The notes under the pieces: model-generated
What the model was told of the DNA's origin: nothing
Seen by the model: only the letters and a program-made list of their open reading frames with translations
Database searches by the model: none
Shown: positions 52,806-61,935 of the stretch, in pieces
Numbering within the stretch: the first letter of the stretch is position 1
How the letters are laid out: every line of letters begins with the position of its first letter
Translations under genes and position numbers: made by a program
Origin: Deltaproteobacteria bacterium
Lineage (GTDB): Bacteria > Myxococcota_C > UBA6777
Reading direction: 5' to 3'
Length of the DNA stretch: 64,000 nt
Assembly: GCA_002731275.1 (NCBI GenBank)
Contig: PCBK01000189.1
Coordinates: 1-64,000 of the forward strand

Positions 52806-53768
52806 TCAAGCAAGATCGAGCAGAGTCGCCACACGCTGCCGCAGGGGTTCGAGGTGATCTTGTCGACCTGCTGTATAGGAGAGCAAAAAGAGATCTTCGT
52901 GTTGGACTTCGCCACGCCCCATCAAAAATGCGTGGAAACGAATCAAGCGGTACAGCTTGATCACAGCCCGGTCGCTCATCCTTGCGTAGCCTTCTCCATC
53001 GAGAGACAGCACAAGACGCTCAAACAACCGTCTCATATCCGAAGGGAACAGTGGATCATCGCGGTCCTGTTCAAAACAAGCAAGCAGATCGGCGTCGAGG
53101 TGTTCACGTAGTCTGGCAAACACATCGAGAGAGCAAGTCGTCGCGACACCGCGGTTGGCGCGACGCTCCAGATCCTGGATCATCCCCATCCGCAAGAGAT
53201 CATCGAAGTGCTCTCGCTTGACCTCTTGTAGCTGCACTTTGAGCAAGAAACGATCGCGTAAGGCTTCGAGTTCAACGTCATCAGCGATCCTGTTGGTCGC
53301 CGCGACAAAGACCTCTGTATCGACAGGTACAGCTTGTCCGTCCTGGTAGTAGACGCGCTCGTTGAGGATACTCAACAGGGTGTTGAGGATCGCCGAGTTC
53401 GCCTTAAAGATCTCGTCGATGAATGCGACCTTTGCGGTCGGTAACTTTCCTTCTACACGCCGGACATATTGGCCTTCTTTGAGCGCGTGAATATCGATCG
53501 GTCCGAGCAGCTCACCGGGCTCTGTAAAACGCGTGATCAGGTAGTCGAACATCTCCGCGTTGCCAAGCCCAAGCCGTCGAGCGAAGGCTTTGACGAGCGC
53601 GGTCTTCCCTGTCCCTGGAGGACCGACGAGCAGCAATGGCTCACCTGCGACAGCCGTCAACATCAACAACTCGATGGCTTCTTCTCTGGCCACAAATTCT
53701 CTCTGTAGCGAGCGGGTCAAGAGCCTGATCTGATGGCGGGCTTCTGCGATAGGTAGCACTTCACTCAT
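52806..53768 (-). CDS. MoxR-family AAA+ ATPase
   Basis: This 320-residue AAA+ ATPase is of the MoxR group. Walker A is GPPGTGKT (49-56), followed by FTEPGELLGPID and Walker B VAFIDEIFKANSAILNTLL. The pre-sensor sequence is LNERVYYQDGQ, sensor 1 is VAATNR, and the Arg-finger region is LRDRFLLKVQL. MoxR ATPases act as chaperones that mature or load vWA-domain partners, and a vWA-like gene overlaps its 3' end here. Upstream in the same operon lie two unknown proteins. Its closest known relatives by layout are RavA-type and ternary-system MoxR proteins. Confidence 0.93.
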   Translation of the reverse strand: MSEVLPIAEARHQIRLLTRSLQREFVAREEAIELLMLTAVAGEPLLLVGPPGTGKTALVKAFARRLGLGNAEMFDYLITRFTEPGELLGPIDIHALKEGQYVRRVEGKLPTAKVAFIDEIFKANSAILNTLLSILNERVYYQDGQAVPVDTEVFVAATNRIADDVELEALRDRFLLKVQLQEVKREHFDDLLRMGMIQDLERRANRGVATTCSLDVFARLREHLDADLLACFEQDRDDPLFPSDMRRLFERLVLSLDGEGYARMSDRAVIKLYRLIRFHAFLMGRGEVQHEDLFLLSYTAGRQDHLEPLRQRVATLLDLA

Positions 53769-53826
53769 GTGACAACCAATTCCTCAAAGTAAAGATGTCA
53801 CAAAGACATCATCCATAAAAAAATCC

Positions 53827-55893
53827 TCAGTGTACAAGAACTGCAGGCAGTTCACCTTGTAGACGATTGCGATCTTCGAGCAGCTGACGGTACTGTAGAC
53901 GTGCTCGTTCAAACAACTCCAAATCTCCTAAGAACTGGGAGACACCTGCGACATAGATATGATGCTCTCTGATCATCAAATGCTCTTCTACGGCGGCGAG
54001 GTCGCGATAAAAATGCAGACGGAGTTGCATACTTCGCTCATCTTCTTCGTCGGCCTCTAGTAGCAAACGAGCGCGCAAGCGAAAAGAGAGTCGCGCAAAA
54101 AAGGAATGTTTTTTGACCTCACTGACGTGCTGATCGAGTAACGCCATTTGCTCTTGGAAAGAGCGCTGCTCAACCTGCAATGTCTCCTTTAAAATGGCGA
54201 CTTCGAGCCCAACGGCTTCGTCGGCGTGCCTGTCGAGATAGAGCACCTGATCCAACGCCTTAAACGCCTCTTGCAGCCAGTTATTTTGTTTTTGCTCCAC
54301 AAACTCCTTGTAGTACAACGACGCGAGAGAGACCCAATGATGGGGAGTGAGCGGTTTGCCGCGCTTGAGCGCTTGCCTCATACTGCTCTCAAGCTGTTGC
54401 AGCTTGGGGTTACGCGAACCTGACTCCGCAACGCCTTGGTACAACTGCTCGATCGAAGAGGTCGAAAAGGTGGTCTGGCTGTCCTGTCGCAAGGTCGGCG
54501 CTTCGGGTTTCTTGTTGACCTTGTTTGCCCCTGCATTGGCGTTGGAAGTGTCGAGAATCTCTTGAGGTGAAAACAGCACGTCAAACGCAGAGCTTTGTCC
54601 CAGCTTCCGAACCTCAGCGCTTTGCGCGCCGATCCGGTAATGTGCAAACGTCTCAAGAGGCGCAAAACCTCCCTGTGGGATGCGCAAAATTTGCGCGGAG
54701 GTCCGATCGGAGTTGGGCTCCAACAATGTGTAAAATCGCGTGTCGAGTTGAAATTCTTGTCGCCAGATCTCCGGCGGTAGGCTTGGATAGATCCTGTACC
54801 CAGTCTTAATGTACAACCCCTCTTCGGGGAAAAAGGACTCGAACCCTGTCGCCCGCCCCAAAGAAAACAGTGGGCTGTCGTGGTGGGGTCGATCATCGCG
54901 AAGAAAGAACAACGACCCCTCACCTTCAGGATCATCGCCGATAAACAGACCGATCGCCGAACGCTCTTCGGGACCCAGCTCAAAAAACAACGACTCGATC
55001 ACAGGGAGCGCGTCGCTCCCCTTCAACATCCATAGCCTTGGTGTCTCACGCTGCTCCGCAGGTTGATAGCGCAAGTGTACGGGGATGCGGATATCTTCTT
55101 TTTGTGGTTGTACATCGTGTACAGCGGGAAGATCTTCGATCGTGATCAGCTCATTGGGCATCCACCACGAGGTCGTATCGAGTTGAAGGCTCCCACCCTG
55201 TAGATCGAGGACCAATAAGGACTCATTTTGTGGGAGCTTGAGATGGTCTCCGAGCAAAGATTGGTATCCCCACGGCGTAAAGAGAGACTTCTCTTCGGAG
55301 AATGACTGGTACAGCTCGACCTCTGGCATATCCTTGAACTTCAGGATCAAGTACAGCTCGGGGTGACGCACCCACAACCACTGTCGCTCGTTCTCTTCGT
55401 GGCTACAACGGATTTCGTAGTTGTTGAGGGTGAGGTGATCGCTGATCGCGTCGCGGAGTAGGCGGTTGGGCAGCGAGAACAAGACCCACGCAAAAGGGGT
55501 CTGTGGGAGCGCTGTTTCCAATCCGAGGACGGAGAGCAGATGTTCTCCCTGACGCAGTGGAAATGTCCACCCGCCCCACTGCTCACCGCTCTTTTCCTCG
55601 CGCAACGTCAAGCGAAACTTGGCCTCGGCGGGATGGCTTCTCAAGCCATCAGCGGGGTTGAGTTGGACGTTGTTGAGCTCCCTCATCGACTCAGGACGCA
55701 GTTGATATCCCCAATTTGTCGACTGGATCGGTTGATACAACATCAACAAGAGGAAGCGCTTTCCATCACCACTGCGCTCAAATCGCCAAAGTCTGTAGGG
55801 AGACAGGAGGAGTTGCTCGTCACATTGTAGCAGCGCACCGCGCAACTCGGACTCTTTTTGAAAAGCATACCAGTACATCTCTGGCTGTTCCAT
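53827..55893 (-). CDS. Unknown 688-residue protein of the MoxR-vWA operon
   Basis: I recognise no named domain with certainty. The first ~450 residues are beta-rich with many aromatic strands, including GLYIKTGYRIYPSLPPEIW and HPELYLILKFKDMPEVELYQ, and suggest two or three related sheets. Residues ~460-520 are a low-complexity linker. The last ~170 are helical hairpins like TPR or SEL1 repeats (WVSLASLYYKEF, ERARLQYRQLLED). This split, a strand-rich body plus a helical end, is what 'X' components of MoxR-vWA or FtsH ternary systems look like, as I recall them; I cannot match a family number. It lies 12 bases after the 332-residue gene and 58 bases before MoxR. Confidence 0.6.
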   Translation of the reverse strand: MEQPEMYWYAFQKESELRGALLQCDEQLLLSPYRLWRFERSGDGKRFLLLMLYQPIQSTNWGYQLRPESMRELNNVQLNPADGLRSHPAEAKFRLTLREEKSGEQWGGWTFPLRQGEHLLSVLGLETALPQTPFAWVLFSLPNRLLRDAISDHLTLNNYEIRCSHEENERQWLWVRHPELYLILKFKDMPEVELYQSFSEEKSLFTPWGYQSLLGDHLKLPQNESLLVLDLQGGSLQLDTTSWWMPNELITIEDLPAVHDVQPQKEDIRIPVHLRYQPAEQRETPRLWMLKGSDALPVIESLFFELGPEERSAIGLFIGDDPEGEGSLFFLRDDRPHHDSPLFSLGRATGFESFFPEEGLYIKTGYRIYPSLPPEIWRQEFQLDTRFYTLLEPNSDRTSAQILRIPQGGFAPLETFAHYRIGAQSAEVRKLGQSSAFDVLFSPQEILDTSNANAGANKVNKKPEAPTLRQDSQTTFSTSSIEQLYQGVAESGSRNPKLQQLESSMRQALKRGKPLTPHHWVSLASLYYKEFVEQKQNNWLQEAFKALDQVLYLDRHADEAVGLEVAILKETLQVEQRSFQEQMALLDQHVSEVKKHSFFARLSFRLRARLLLEADEEDERSMQLRLHFYRDLAAVEEHLMIREHHIYVAGVSQFLGDLELFERARLQYRQLLEDRNRLQGELPAVLVH

Positions 55894-55905
55894 ATTCCTA
55901 TCTTC

Positions 55906-56904
55906 CTATATTTCTTGACGAAGTTCACGTTCGGCCTGACGAACTTCGTCGCGAAGTCCGCCGCTCGCCCAGCGGCGTCCGTACTTTCCAGCAAATGTAC
56001 GAATCTCCATAGGGTGAGACCAACCGTAAGGACCAGGGTCAACGACTTGCCGCCGATACATTTGATCGAGCTCATCTCCAAGCTGGAGCAAGCCTGCGTG
56101 TGCAAAGATCAGACGCTCACGCGCCGCAAGTCGCCACTGCTTGAAGTTACGGATTAGGCTGACTTGTTGTGTAAAACGTCGACGTAACAAGCGCATAAAA
56201 AAGAGTGGGAACACGATCAAGTTCGAAAAACGACCGAGCGCTTCGAGTTCTTGCATAAAGAGTTGCAAGGTCGCGCGCCGCGCGTTGATCTTCGAGAGCT
56301 GTTGCTCCAAATCGATCTGCGGCTCTGGAAGCGCAATGTCAGCCCACTCATCAGCGAGATAACCCAGTAGAAAGGATAACACAGGATGGGTGAGCAAGCC
56401 CCTACATTCTTCGCGTGTCAACACAGCCTGTGCTTGGGAACCGTCTGAAAAAGTGATCAGCTCTCCGTGCCCTTTTTTGGCGACGAATGTGCACAGTCTG
56501 GTGAATGGAGAGACCTCATGAAGCGCACGACAAAACTGTTCGAGCTTCGGCTCACCGAGCAAATGGTGGTAGAGGGCGTGATAAAAGAAGGCGTCGCCGT
56601 TTGTGAGCAGCGGCGCGTGGAGTGGTTTGGAGGGGCGGTGTAAGAGCAGTTGTTGCAGCTGCTCAAGGAGGTGAGAGGTATGTTGGCTCATCGAGAGATC
56701 GACGCGTTCTGCGAGATCCCAAAGGCGACCATCGTAGACCTCTTCATCGATCACCACGGGACGTTTAAGAGCACCACCAGAGGTCAGCAAAAACTCGAAT
56801 AACAGCCCCTTGGCGACGTTGGATAGACGTTGTCGTGCGTCGACATGTTCGAGCGCTTCGAGCTTCTTCTTTTGATCACGAATAAGGTAACCTGCTACGT
56901 CCAA
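55906..56904 (-). CDS. Unknown 332-residue protein of the MoxR-vWA operon
   Basis: This mainly helical 332-residue protein has no catalytic motif I recognise. Features are an N-terminal helix pair, a patch LLTNGDAFFYHALYHHLLGE, a basic stretch around MRLLRRRFTQQVSLIRNFKQW that could bind membrane or nucleic acid, and a C-terminal tail rich in Arg/Glu. There is no signal peptide. The TTG start has GAGAG seven bases upstream. It begins 33 bases after the GT2 gene and ends 12 bases before the next, so it is inside the operon. Its place next to the MoxR and vWA-like genes is the only clue to its role. Confidence 0.55.
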   Translation of the reverse strand: MDVAGYLIRDQKKKLEALEHVDARQRLSNVAKGLLFEFLLTSGGALKRPVVIDEEVYDGRLWDLAERVDLSMSQHTSHLLEQLQQLLLHRPSKPLHAPLLTNGDAFFYHALYHHLLGEPKLEQFCRALHEVSPFTRLCTFVAKKGHGELITFSDGSQAQAVLTREECRGLLTHPVLSFLLGYLADEWADIALPEPQIDLEQQLSKINARRATLQLFMQELEALGRFSNLIVFPLFFMRLLRRRFTQQVSLIRNFKQWRLAARERLIFAHAGLLQLGDELDQMYRRQVVDPGPYGWSHPMEIRTFAGKYGRRWASGGLRDEVRQAERELRQEI

Positions 56905-56937
56905 CCTGCTTCTCTCATGATGATGTAAAGGGTGAGA

Positions 56938-57771
56938 CTACTCCCCACGGATGCGGAAGATCCACACCAACCGGCCCATATTTTTCAGGACGTTGGGGAC
57001 GCGTCGTACGAGGTTAATGCTGGGACGACGTTTTTCGATCACTTCGAGGGGGATCTCAGTCACCCGCACAAGACGCTCGGCGCGGATCACAAGTTCGGAA
57101 GTGAAGAGATCTTTGTCAACCAGGCAAGATTCAACAACGCGCAAGAGTCGGTCACGTCGGAAGGCTTTCAGGCCATGTGTGTCTGTCCCTTGGAAGCCCA
57201 CGAGGTGATGGAGCATGTTGTTGAGGACCTTGCTCGCGCTGTTGCGGAACCAACCGCGCGAGTCATTCGCGCCGGCAAGGAGCTTACTTCCGACGACCAT
57301 ATCAGCGGAGTCTTGTCGGAGGATCGCCATGGCGTTGCGGTAGAAACGGGTATCACACAGATCGATCTCATCACAGAGGACAAATTTTCCTCTCGCCATC
57401 ATGATCCCCAGACGAAGAGCTTTCCCGTAGTTGGGTTCGCCAGTCGTCACAGCGCGGACTTCTTCGAAGCGCGCTTCGAGGTTTTTGGCGAGCTCAAAGG
57501 TCGCATCGGAGCTACCATTTTCGGAAAGGATCAACTCAAAGGACCACTCCATGTCGCGCAACGCTGCCACCAAATCTTCGACAGAAGATGTGATGATCCC
57601 AACCTCATTGTACACAGGAATGACAACGGAGACTTCGGGCTCATCAGCCTTTGCTTCTCGCTCACCTGCTTCTTCGTTGGAGACGTGCTCTTTATCCGAT
57701 ACGATCTCGTCGTACATAGCGTGACTTTTCACCGAACCGTTTTTGTTTTTCTTTGCTTCTGTCGATGCCAT
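56938..57771 (-). CDS. GT2-family glycosyltransferase
   Basis: This 277-residue enzyme has the GT-A pattern of dolichyl-phosphate mannosyltransferase-like GT2 proteins: EVSVVIPVYNEVGIITSSVE and LILSENGSSDATFELAK. The acidic metal motif near FVLCDEIDL is unusual, lying where DxD is expected, and a GTDTHGLKAFRRD stretch follows. The N-terminal ~50 residues are a charged, low-complexity arm. No membrane helices follow, so the acceptor must be met at the membrane surface or be soluble. The ATG at 57771 follows GGAG by seven bases. It is the first gene of the operon that runs to 50480. Sugar and acceptor unknown. Confidence 0.85.
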   Translation of the reverse strand: MASTEAKKNKNGSVKSHAMYDEIVSDKEHVSNEEAGEREAKADEPEVSVVIPVYNEVGIITSSVEDLVAALRDMEWSFELILSENGSSDATFELAKNLEARFEEVRAVTTGEPNYGKALRLGIMMARGKFVLCDEIDLCDTRFYRNAMAILRQDSADMVVGSKLLAGANDSRGWFRNSASKVLNNMLHHLVGFQGTDTHGLKAFRRDRLLRVVESCLVDKDLFTSELVIRAERLVRVTEIPLEVIEKRRPSINLVRRVPNVLKNMGRLVWIFRIRGE

Positions 57772-58233
57772 GCGATTGCTCCTCGCGATAACCAACACAT
57801 GATCTTTCGATGATCATGTATCACTTTCATACTGTACCATATCATTACTATACGATTCTCGATATAAGGCTGGAAGGTAGAAAAAACAAACAAAACACCG
57901 ACCTCACACCGCATCAATCACAAACATCCATCACCACGGAATGTTGCGATCACAAGCCTTCTATCACAACTCCGCCCTGCTCACAAGCCTATCACGCGAT
58001 TCTACTCACTTTTTGCAAAAAAAAGCAGCCAACACCCTCCCCACTTCTCCCACGTGTAAAGGCACACAAAGTCCCAACGTAAAGAATTTCAACATCTCCA
58101 CAACATATTGTTTTTTGAAGTCGTTTTTCGCCGCCCATACAAAACGTTCAACAATTGAACGTGGAACAGATGAATAAATCGCCATGATGGTGCCATCACA
58201 AAAGTATTTGACTAGAGACAACAGGAGAAGCTC
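57772..58233. other. Divergent intergenic region, 462 bases
   Basis: The gap lies between the GT2 operon (minus) and the trypsin gene (plus). It is AT-rich, contains the palindrome at 58144-58162 and a weaker inverted repeat TGATGG-TG-CCATCA at 58185-58198, and has no credible gene. Confidence 0.5.
58144..58162. promoter_or_regulatory. Perfect operator-like palindrome
   Basis: ACGTTCAA (58144-58151) and TTGAACGT (58155-58162) flank a three-base CAA spacer. An eight-base perfect inverted repeat 72 bases before the trypsin start codon fits a dimeric repressor or activator site. No regulator gene is adjacent, so the binding protein is unknown. Confidence 0.5.
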
Positions 58234-60783
58234 TTGAAGGAACAATACACAACACGCAACACACACAAGATGTGGTGGCTCCCGATCTGGGGGGTAGGAC
58301 TGGCGCTCATTCTGGGTCTGGCCTGTCACAGCGAAGCCCCTCACAACGACCCGTTCGCCAAACTGACACAGCCGATCATTGGTGGTACCTTTGACACGCG
58401 CCACCCGGCCGTAGGCGCGCTCGTCGTCCAAGGAAACTCCTTTTGTACAGGTACACTCATCGCACAAAGAGTCGTCCTGACCGCAGCTCACTGTATCGAC
58501 GCCGCAAAGTCCTACGCGGGTCGCAGTCAACTGTTCTTCCGCCTCGAATTTCCAGACACGACGACCACACAAGGTTATCGCTTTGAGAGCGTCGAGATCG
58601 ACTCCACGTTGATGATCAACCACCCCAAATGGAACGCAAACGCCAGCAACGGCAACGATATCGGGTTTGCGATCCTCAAGACAAAAGTCACCAAGACACC
58701 GATCATCCCATTCAACGCAGCTCCTCTGAGTCAACAATACATCGGTCAAAAGCCTCTCTTCTTGGGATATGGCCTGACACAAAGCGTCCCCAACGCGGTC
58801 AGTGCGACCCGAAAAAGTGGCGTCGAGCTCCCCATCATCTCCGTACAAACGGATCGATTCTCCCACCAAGCTCCAGGAAAAAGCGTTTGTCACGGTGATT
58901 CAGGTGGTCCAGCGCTACTCACGATCAACGGACAGCTACGTGTGATCGGCGTCAACTCCTACGTCAGCGCATCTCGCGTCCCCAACACCAACCGCTCGCG
59001 CTGCGATGCCTCTGGTACTTCGATGCGAACGGATACGTATGCCGTCTTTATCCGCTCTATCCTCCTCAAATACGGCGATGGTCCCGCGTCCTGCACCACA
59101 GATCAAGAGTGCGGTGCATGTGCAGATTGTCACACAGACAAGACTTGCAAACTCAAGACCTTCACCCCCGAAACCACGACCTGTCAACCCTGCGAAAAAG
59201 ATGCAGACTGTGGCACCGGACTTTGTCACCGCTTCCCCGAAGGGTTCCGCTGTATCCAACCCTGCAACCAAGGCGGTTGTTGCCCCTCCGGCTCGTTCTG
59301 CGAACCTTCGACAAATACGAACATCACGGGTCTCTGTAAACCAGAGAAGAACACCTGCCCCCCTGTCGCCTGTACAGACGACAAAGGATGCGGTCCTGGC
59401 GAAATTTGTGATACAAAAGCCGGCACGTGTAAGCCAGACCTTCCGCCACGTAGTCCCAAACTCTGCCATCCCTGTAAATCCCACGCAGATTGCGATGGTG
59501 AGGGCTATTTCTGCTTTGGACCACAAGGCAATGGTCAATGCACTATGCCCTGTGGAAAAGCTGACTTTTGCCCCGAAGGATTCGCATGTGAGAGGCTCTA
59601 TCCCGGCGCCCCCAAACAATGCCGTCCCACAAGCGGAAGCTGCACGATCCCATGTATCAAAGATGAACACTGCCCCACAAACTTTGCCTGTAACAACGGC
59701 ACATGTGAACGAAAAGGTGGTGGAGAGCACGGAGACTCATGCGACCCCATGCCCTGTAAGCAAGGTCTCGAATGTGTCGAGACAGTCAACGGCAAACACT
59801 GTATGCAACCTTGTGGCATCCCCTCGGGATACGCTGGCGGATACTGCCCCGCAGACAAGCAATGTAAAGGTGACGCACGTTGCTACACAGTCGACTCACA
59901 GCGCGCCTTCTGTATCGCTGAATGCAAAACAGACGCAGATTGCAAAGCCAAAGGTGGCGGGACATGCAGCCAAAAAGGAAATTGCCTCTGTGATCAAGAT
60001 AGTGACTGTGAATCGGGTAACTTCTGCAATCAATCGACAGGCTTCTTTGGTGCTTGCATTAGCAAACAGCTCAACAACACCTGTAAAACAGGCTTTGAAT
60101 GCCGTAGGTTTAACACAAACCAATACTGCGTCCCCACAGGACCTGGTTCACGCTCTCTTGGCGAAAAGTGCGACTCACTCAACCGCTGCAACGATGGACT
60201 TGTATGTCTTGGTACAGAAGACGGCCCCACATGCTTTGAACCATGCTCACAAAACCAACCTTGCAAGCTCGGTGGTCAATGCTATCGGTACGGCAGAAAC
60301 TTCTCTGTCTGCCTCTGTACTGGCGCAGATTGTCCTATTGGACGCGCTTGTAAGCCATACCTCAATGGTACACACGGCGTCTGTCAGGAAGCCTCCCCCC
60401 AAGGTCCAGGCCGATGCATCGGTGACGCAGAGTGTCCACCTAACTACGCATGCCAGTCAGGGACATGTGTCGCCAAACCTTCCCAACCAGAGCCCACTCC
60501 GGAGCCAGTCCAGCCAGAACCCACACCTGAGCCAACGACGCCAGACGCAGGCCCTGAGGCCAAACCAGAGCCCATCAAAGAAGCACCTGTCGCGCCGGAA
60601 CCAAAAGTTGAAGAGAAGCCCAAGGAGACGACTCCAACACAAGACACACTGCCAGCGGTTCCATCAGGTGGATGTAACTGTCAAACAACGACACAAAATC
60701 CCTCCTGGGAGTGGCCTCTGTGGATGTTGTTGATGCTCTTCCCGCTTGGATGGAGACGACGTCGACCACTCAAACAGGCGTAA
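58234..60783 (+). CDS. Trypsin-like protease with Cys-rich modules and MYXO-CTERM-like tail
   Basis: The protein (849 residues) carries a chymotrypsin-fold domain with activation site IIGGTFDTRHP and the triad His86 (LTAAHC), Asp142 (NDIGFAIL) and Ser223 (GDSGGP). From ~285 on it has many Cys-rich modules with CxxDxxC and GxxCxxG spacing, then a Pro/Glu-rich linker. The end is GCNCQTTTQ, a hydrophobic WPLWMLLMLFPLG and WRRRR, a MYXO-CTERM-like sorting tail. The N-terminus has a hydrophobic segment ending LGLAC, an approximate lipobox, so the protein could carry two alternative anchors. The TTG start lies six bases after GGAG; an ATG at 58270 is an alternative. Convergent with and overlapping the next gene by 14 bases. 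Confidence 0.86.
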   Translation: MKEQYTTRNTHKMWWLPIWGVGLALILGLACHSEAPHNDPFAKLTQPIIGGTFDTRHPAVGALVVQGNSFCTGTLIAQRVVLTAAHCIDAAKSYAGRSQLFFRLEFPDTTTTQGYRFESVEIDSTLMINHPKWNANASNGNDIGFAILKTKVTKTPIIPFNAAPLSQQYIGQKPLFLGYGLTQSVPNAVSATRKSGVELPIISVQTDRFSHQAPGKSVCHGDSGGPALLTINGQLRVIGVNSYVSASRVPNTNRSRCDASGTSMRTDTYAVFIRSILLKYGDGPASCTTDQECGACADCHTDKTCKLKTFTPETTTCQPCEKDADCGTGLCHRFPEGFRCIQPCNQGGCCPSGSFCEPSTNTNITGLCKPEKNTCPPVACTDDKGCGPGEICDTKAGTCKPDLPPRSPKLCHPCKSHADCDGEGYFCFGPQGNGQCTMPCGKADFCPEGFACERLYPGAPKQCRPTSGSCTIPCIKDEHCPTNFACNNGTCERKGGGEHGDSCDPMPCKQGLECVETVNGKHCMQPCGIPSGYAGGYCPADKQCKGDARCYTVDSQRAFCIAECKTDADCKAKGGGTCSQKGNCLCDQDSDCESGNFCNQSTGFFGACISKQLNNTCKTGFECRRFNTNQYCVPTGPGSRSLGEKCDSLNRCNDGLVCLGTEDGPTCFEPCSQNQPCKLGGQCYRYGRNFSVCLCTGADCPIGRACKPYLNGTHGVCQEASPQGPGRCIGDAECPPNYACQSGTCVAKPSQPEPTPEPVQPEPTPEPTTPDAGPEAKPEPIKEAPVAPEPKVEEKPKETTPTQDTLPAVPSGGCNCQTTTQNPSWEWPLWMLLMLFPLGWRRRRPLKQA

Positions 60784-61798
60784 AGTACTCCGCGACGATC
60801 TCTTCGATGCGCCCTTGGTGTGTTTGCATATCACGGGCGAGATGAATCATCCCCTTTGCGCGCGCAAAATTGTGTTCACGTCGGCTGCTGTATCGACTCT
60901 GATCCCACCCAAAGTAACTGTCCTCCAGTGTATCCGCGAGAAATCGTGCGCTCAGCTCCAACGTGATCAAGCGACCGGCTTTCGGGAGCCAAGCGAGCTC
61001 CTCTGCGGTCAATCTCAGCCCACCTTGTGCATACCCCTTCATCATCGCCGCAAACCAAGGCAACGCGAGCTCTTTCTCCTCATCCTCACTTCCCTCTCGA
61101 CACCATGAACGAACTGCGTCGCCAAGATCGACAAGAACGCTATGGCGACAACAAGTGTCCAAGTCGATGACAGCGCAGGCTTGAAGATCGTCATCAAACA
61201 AGATGTTCGAAATTTTGGGATCGCCATGTACAACACGTTGTGGAAGTGTCGGCAAAAGAAGGGTTGGGAGGACCTCTTCGACCTCTTCAATCATGCCTTT
61301 GACCTTCTCAAACCACGGCGAGGCCTGATACTTTTCGGCTGCTTTTTGCATACATTCGAGATGGTATCGTGTCTGATGAAGCGGATGTTTCGTCTGAAAG
61401 GTATAATCGAGTTCATCCATGACCGCGTGAAATCGTCCCAACATAGACGCCGCGGACACTGCCATATCTTCGGACTGGATAGCGTTGTAGGTCTTTCCAG
61501 AGAGCCACGTCGTCATCCGCCAGCGAGTCTCATCTTCATCGTCCCAGGCAGCAGCTCCAGTTGAGGTCTCAACGAGTCGTGGTGCTGGGAAGTCACGCTC
61601 CGCCAAAAACCCTGTGACGACTTTGTAGTCCGCGAGGATCTCGTCTGTCGCCAGCTTGGGATGCAACCCTTGGAGACAAAATGTCCCGGTGTTTGTCTCG
61701 ACCCGGTAGGTCTTGTGGATCAAACCGACCTCAACAGGTGTGTATGACTCAAACGATCCAACGGGGAAATTCGCGACAATAGCTTGTATCTCAGGCAT
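60770..61798 (-). CDS. Aminoglycoside-phosphotransferase-fold kinase
   Basis: This 342-residue protein has the APH/ChoK kinase motif VVHGDPKISNILFDD (catalytic Asp and metal Asn) and VIDLDTCC (metal Asp). Small-molecule kinases for sugars, choline, homoserine or N-acetylhexosamine share this fold, and the sequence does not tell which. The start is ATG 61798 (nine bases after AAAGG) or ATG 61804 (three bases after); the frame opens at 61900. The 3' end overlaps the trypsin gene on the other strand by 14 bases. Nothing nearby suggests antibiotic resistance. Confidence 0.82.
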   Translation of the reverse strand: MPEIQAIVANFPVGSFESYTPVEVGLIHKTYRVETNTGTFCLQGLHPKLATDEILADYKVVTGFLAERDFPAPRLVETSTGAAAWDDEDETRWRMTTWLSGKTYNAIQSEDMAVSAASMLGRFHAVMDELDYTFQTKHPLHQTRYHLECMQKAAEKYQASPWFEKVKGMIEEVEEVLPTLLLPTLPQRVVHGDPKISNILFDDDLQACAVIDLDTCCRHSVLVDLGDAVRSWCREGSEDEEKELALPWFAAMMKGYAQGGLRLTAEELAWLPKAGRLITLELSARFLADTLEDSYFGWDQSRYSSRREHNFARAKGMIHLARDMQTHQGRIEEIVAEYFTPV

Positions 61799-61935
61799 CG
61801 GCATTGACCTTTCTTCAGAAGAGTACACAGCTCCACAGACCACCCCATGGCGCTTTGATAGATGGGGGATATTAAGAAGGATCGCACAGCTGGAAGTCAA
61901 AAAATGGGTGGGATTTGATGGGGAGCAGATGTCTA

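Noticed and set aside
59006..60733. Second long plus-strand frame inside the trypsin gene
   Set aside because: It is out of frame with the protease and has no Cys pattern of its own; the protease frame has complete motifs.
60770..61798. Aminoglycoside resistance gene
   Set aside because: The kinase fold is shared by many metabolic kinases, and nothing in the context supports a resistance role.
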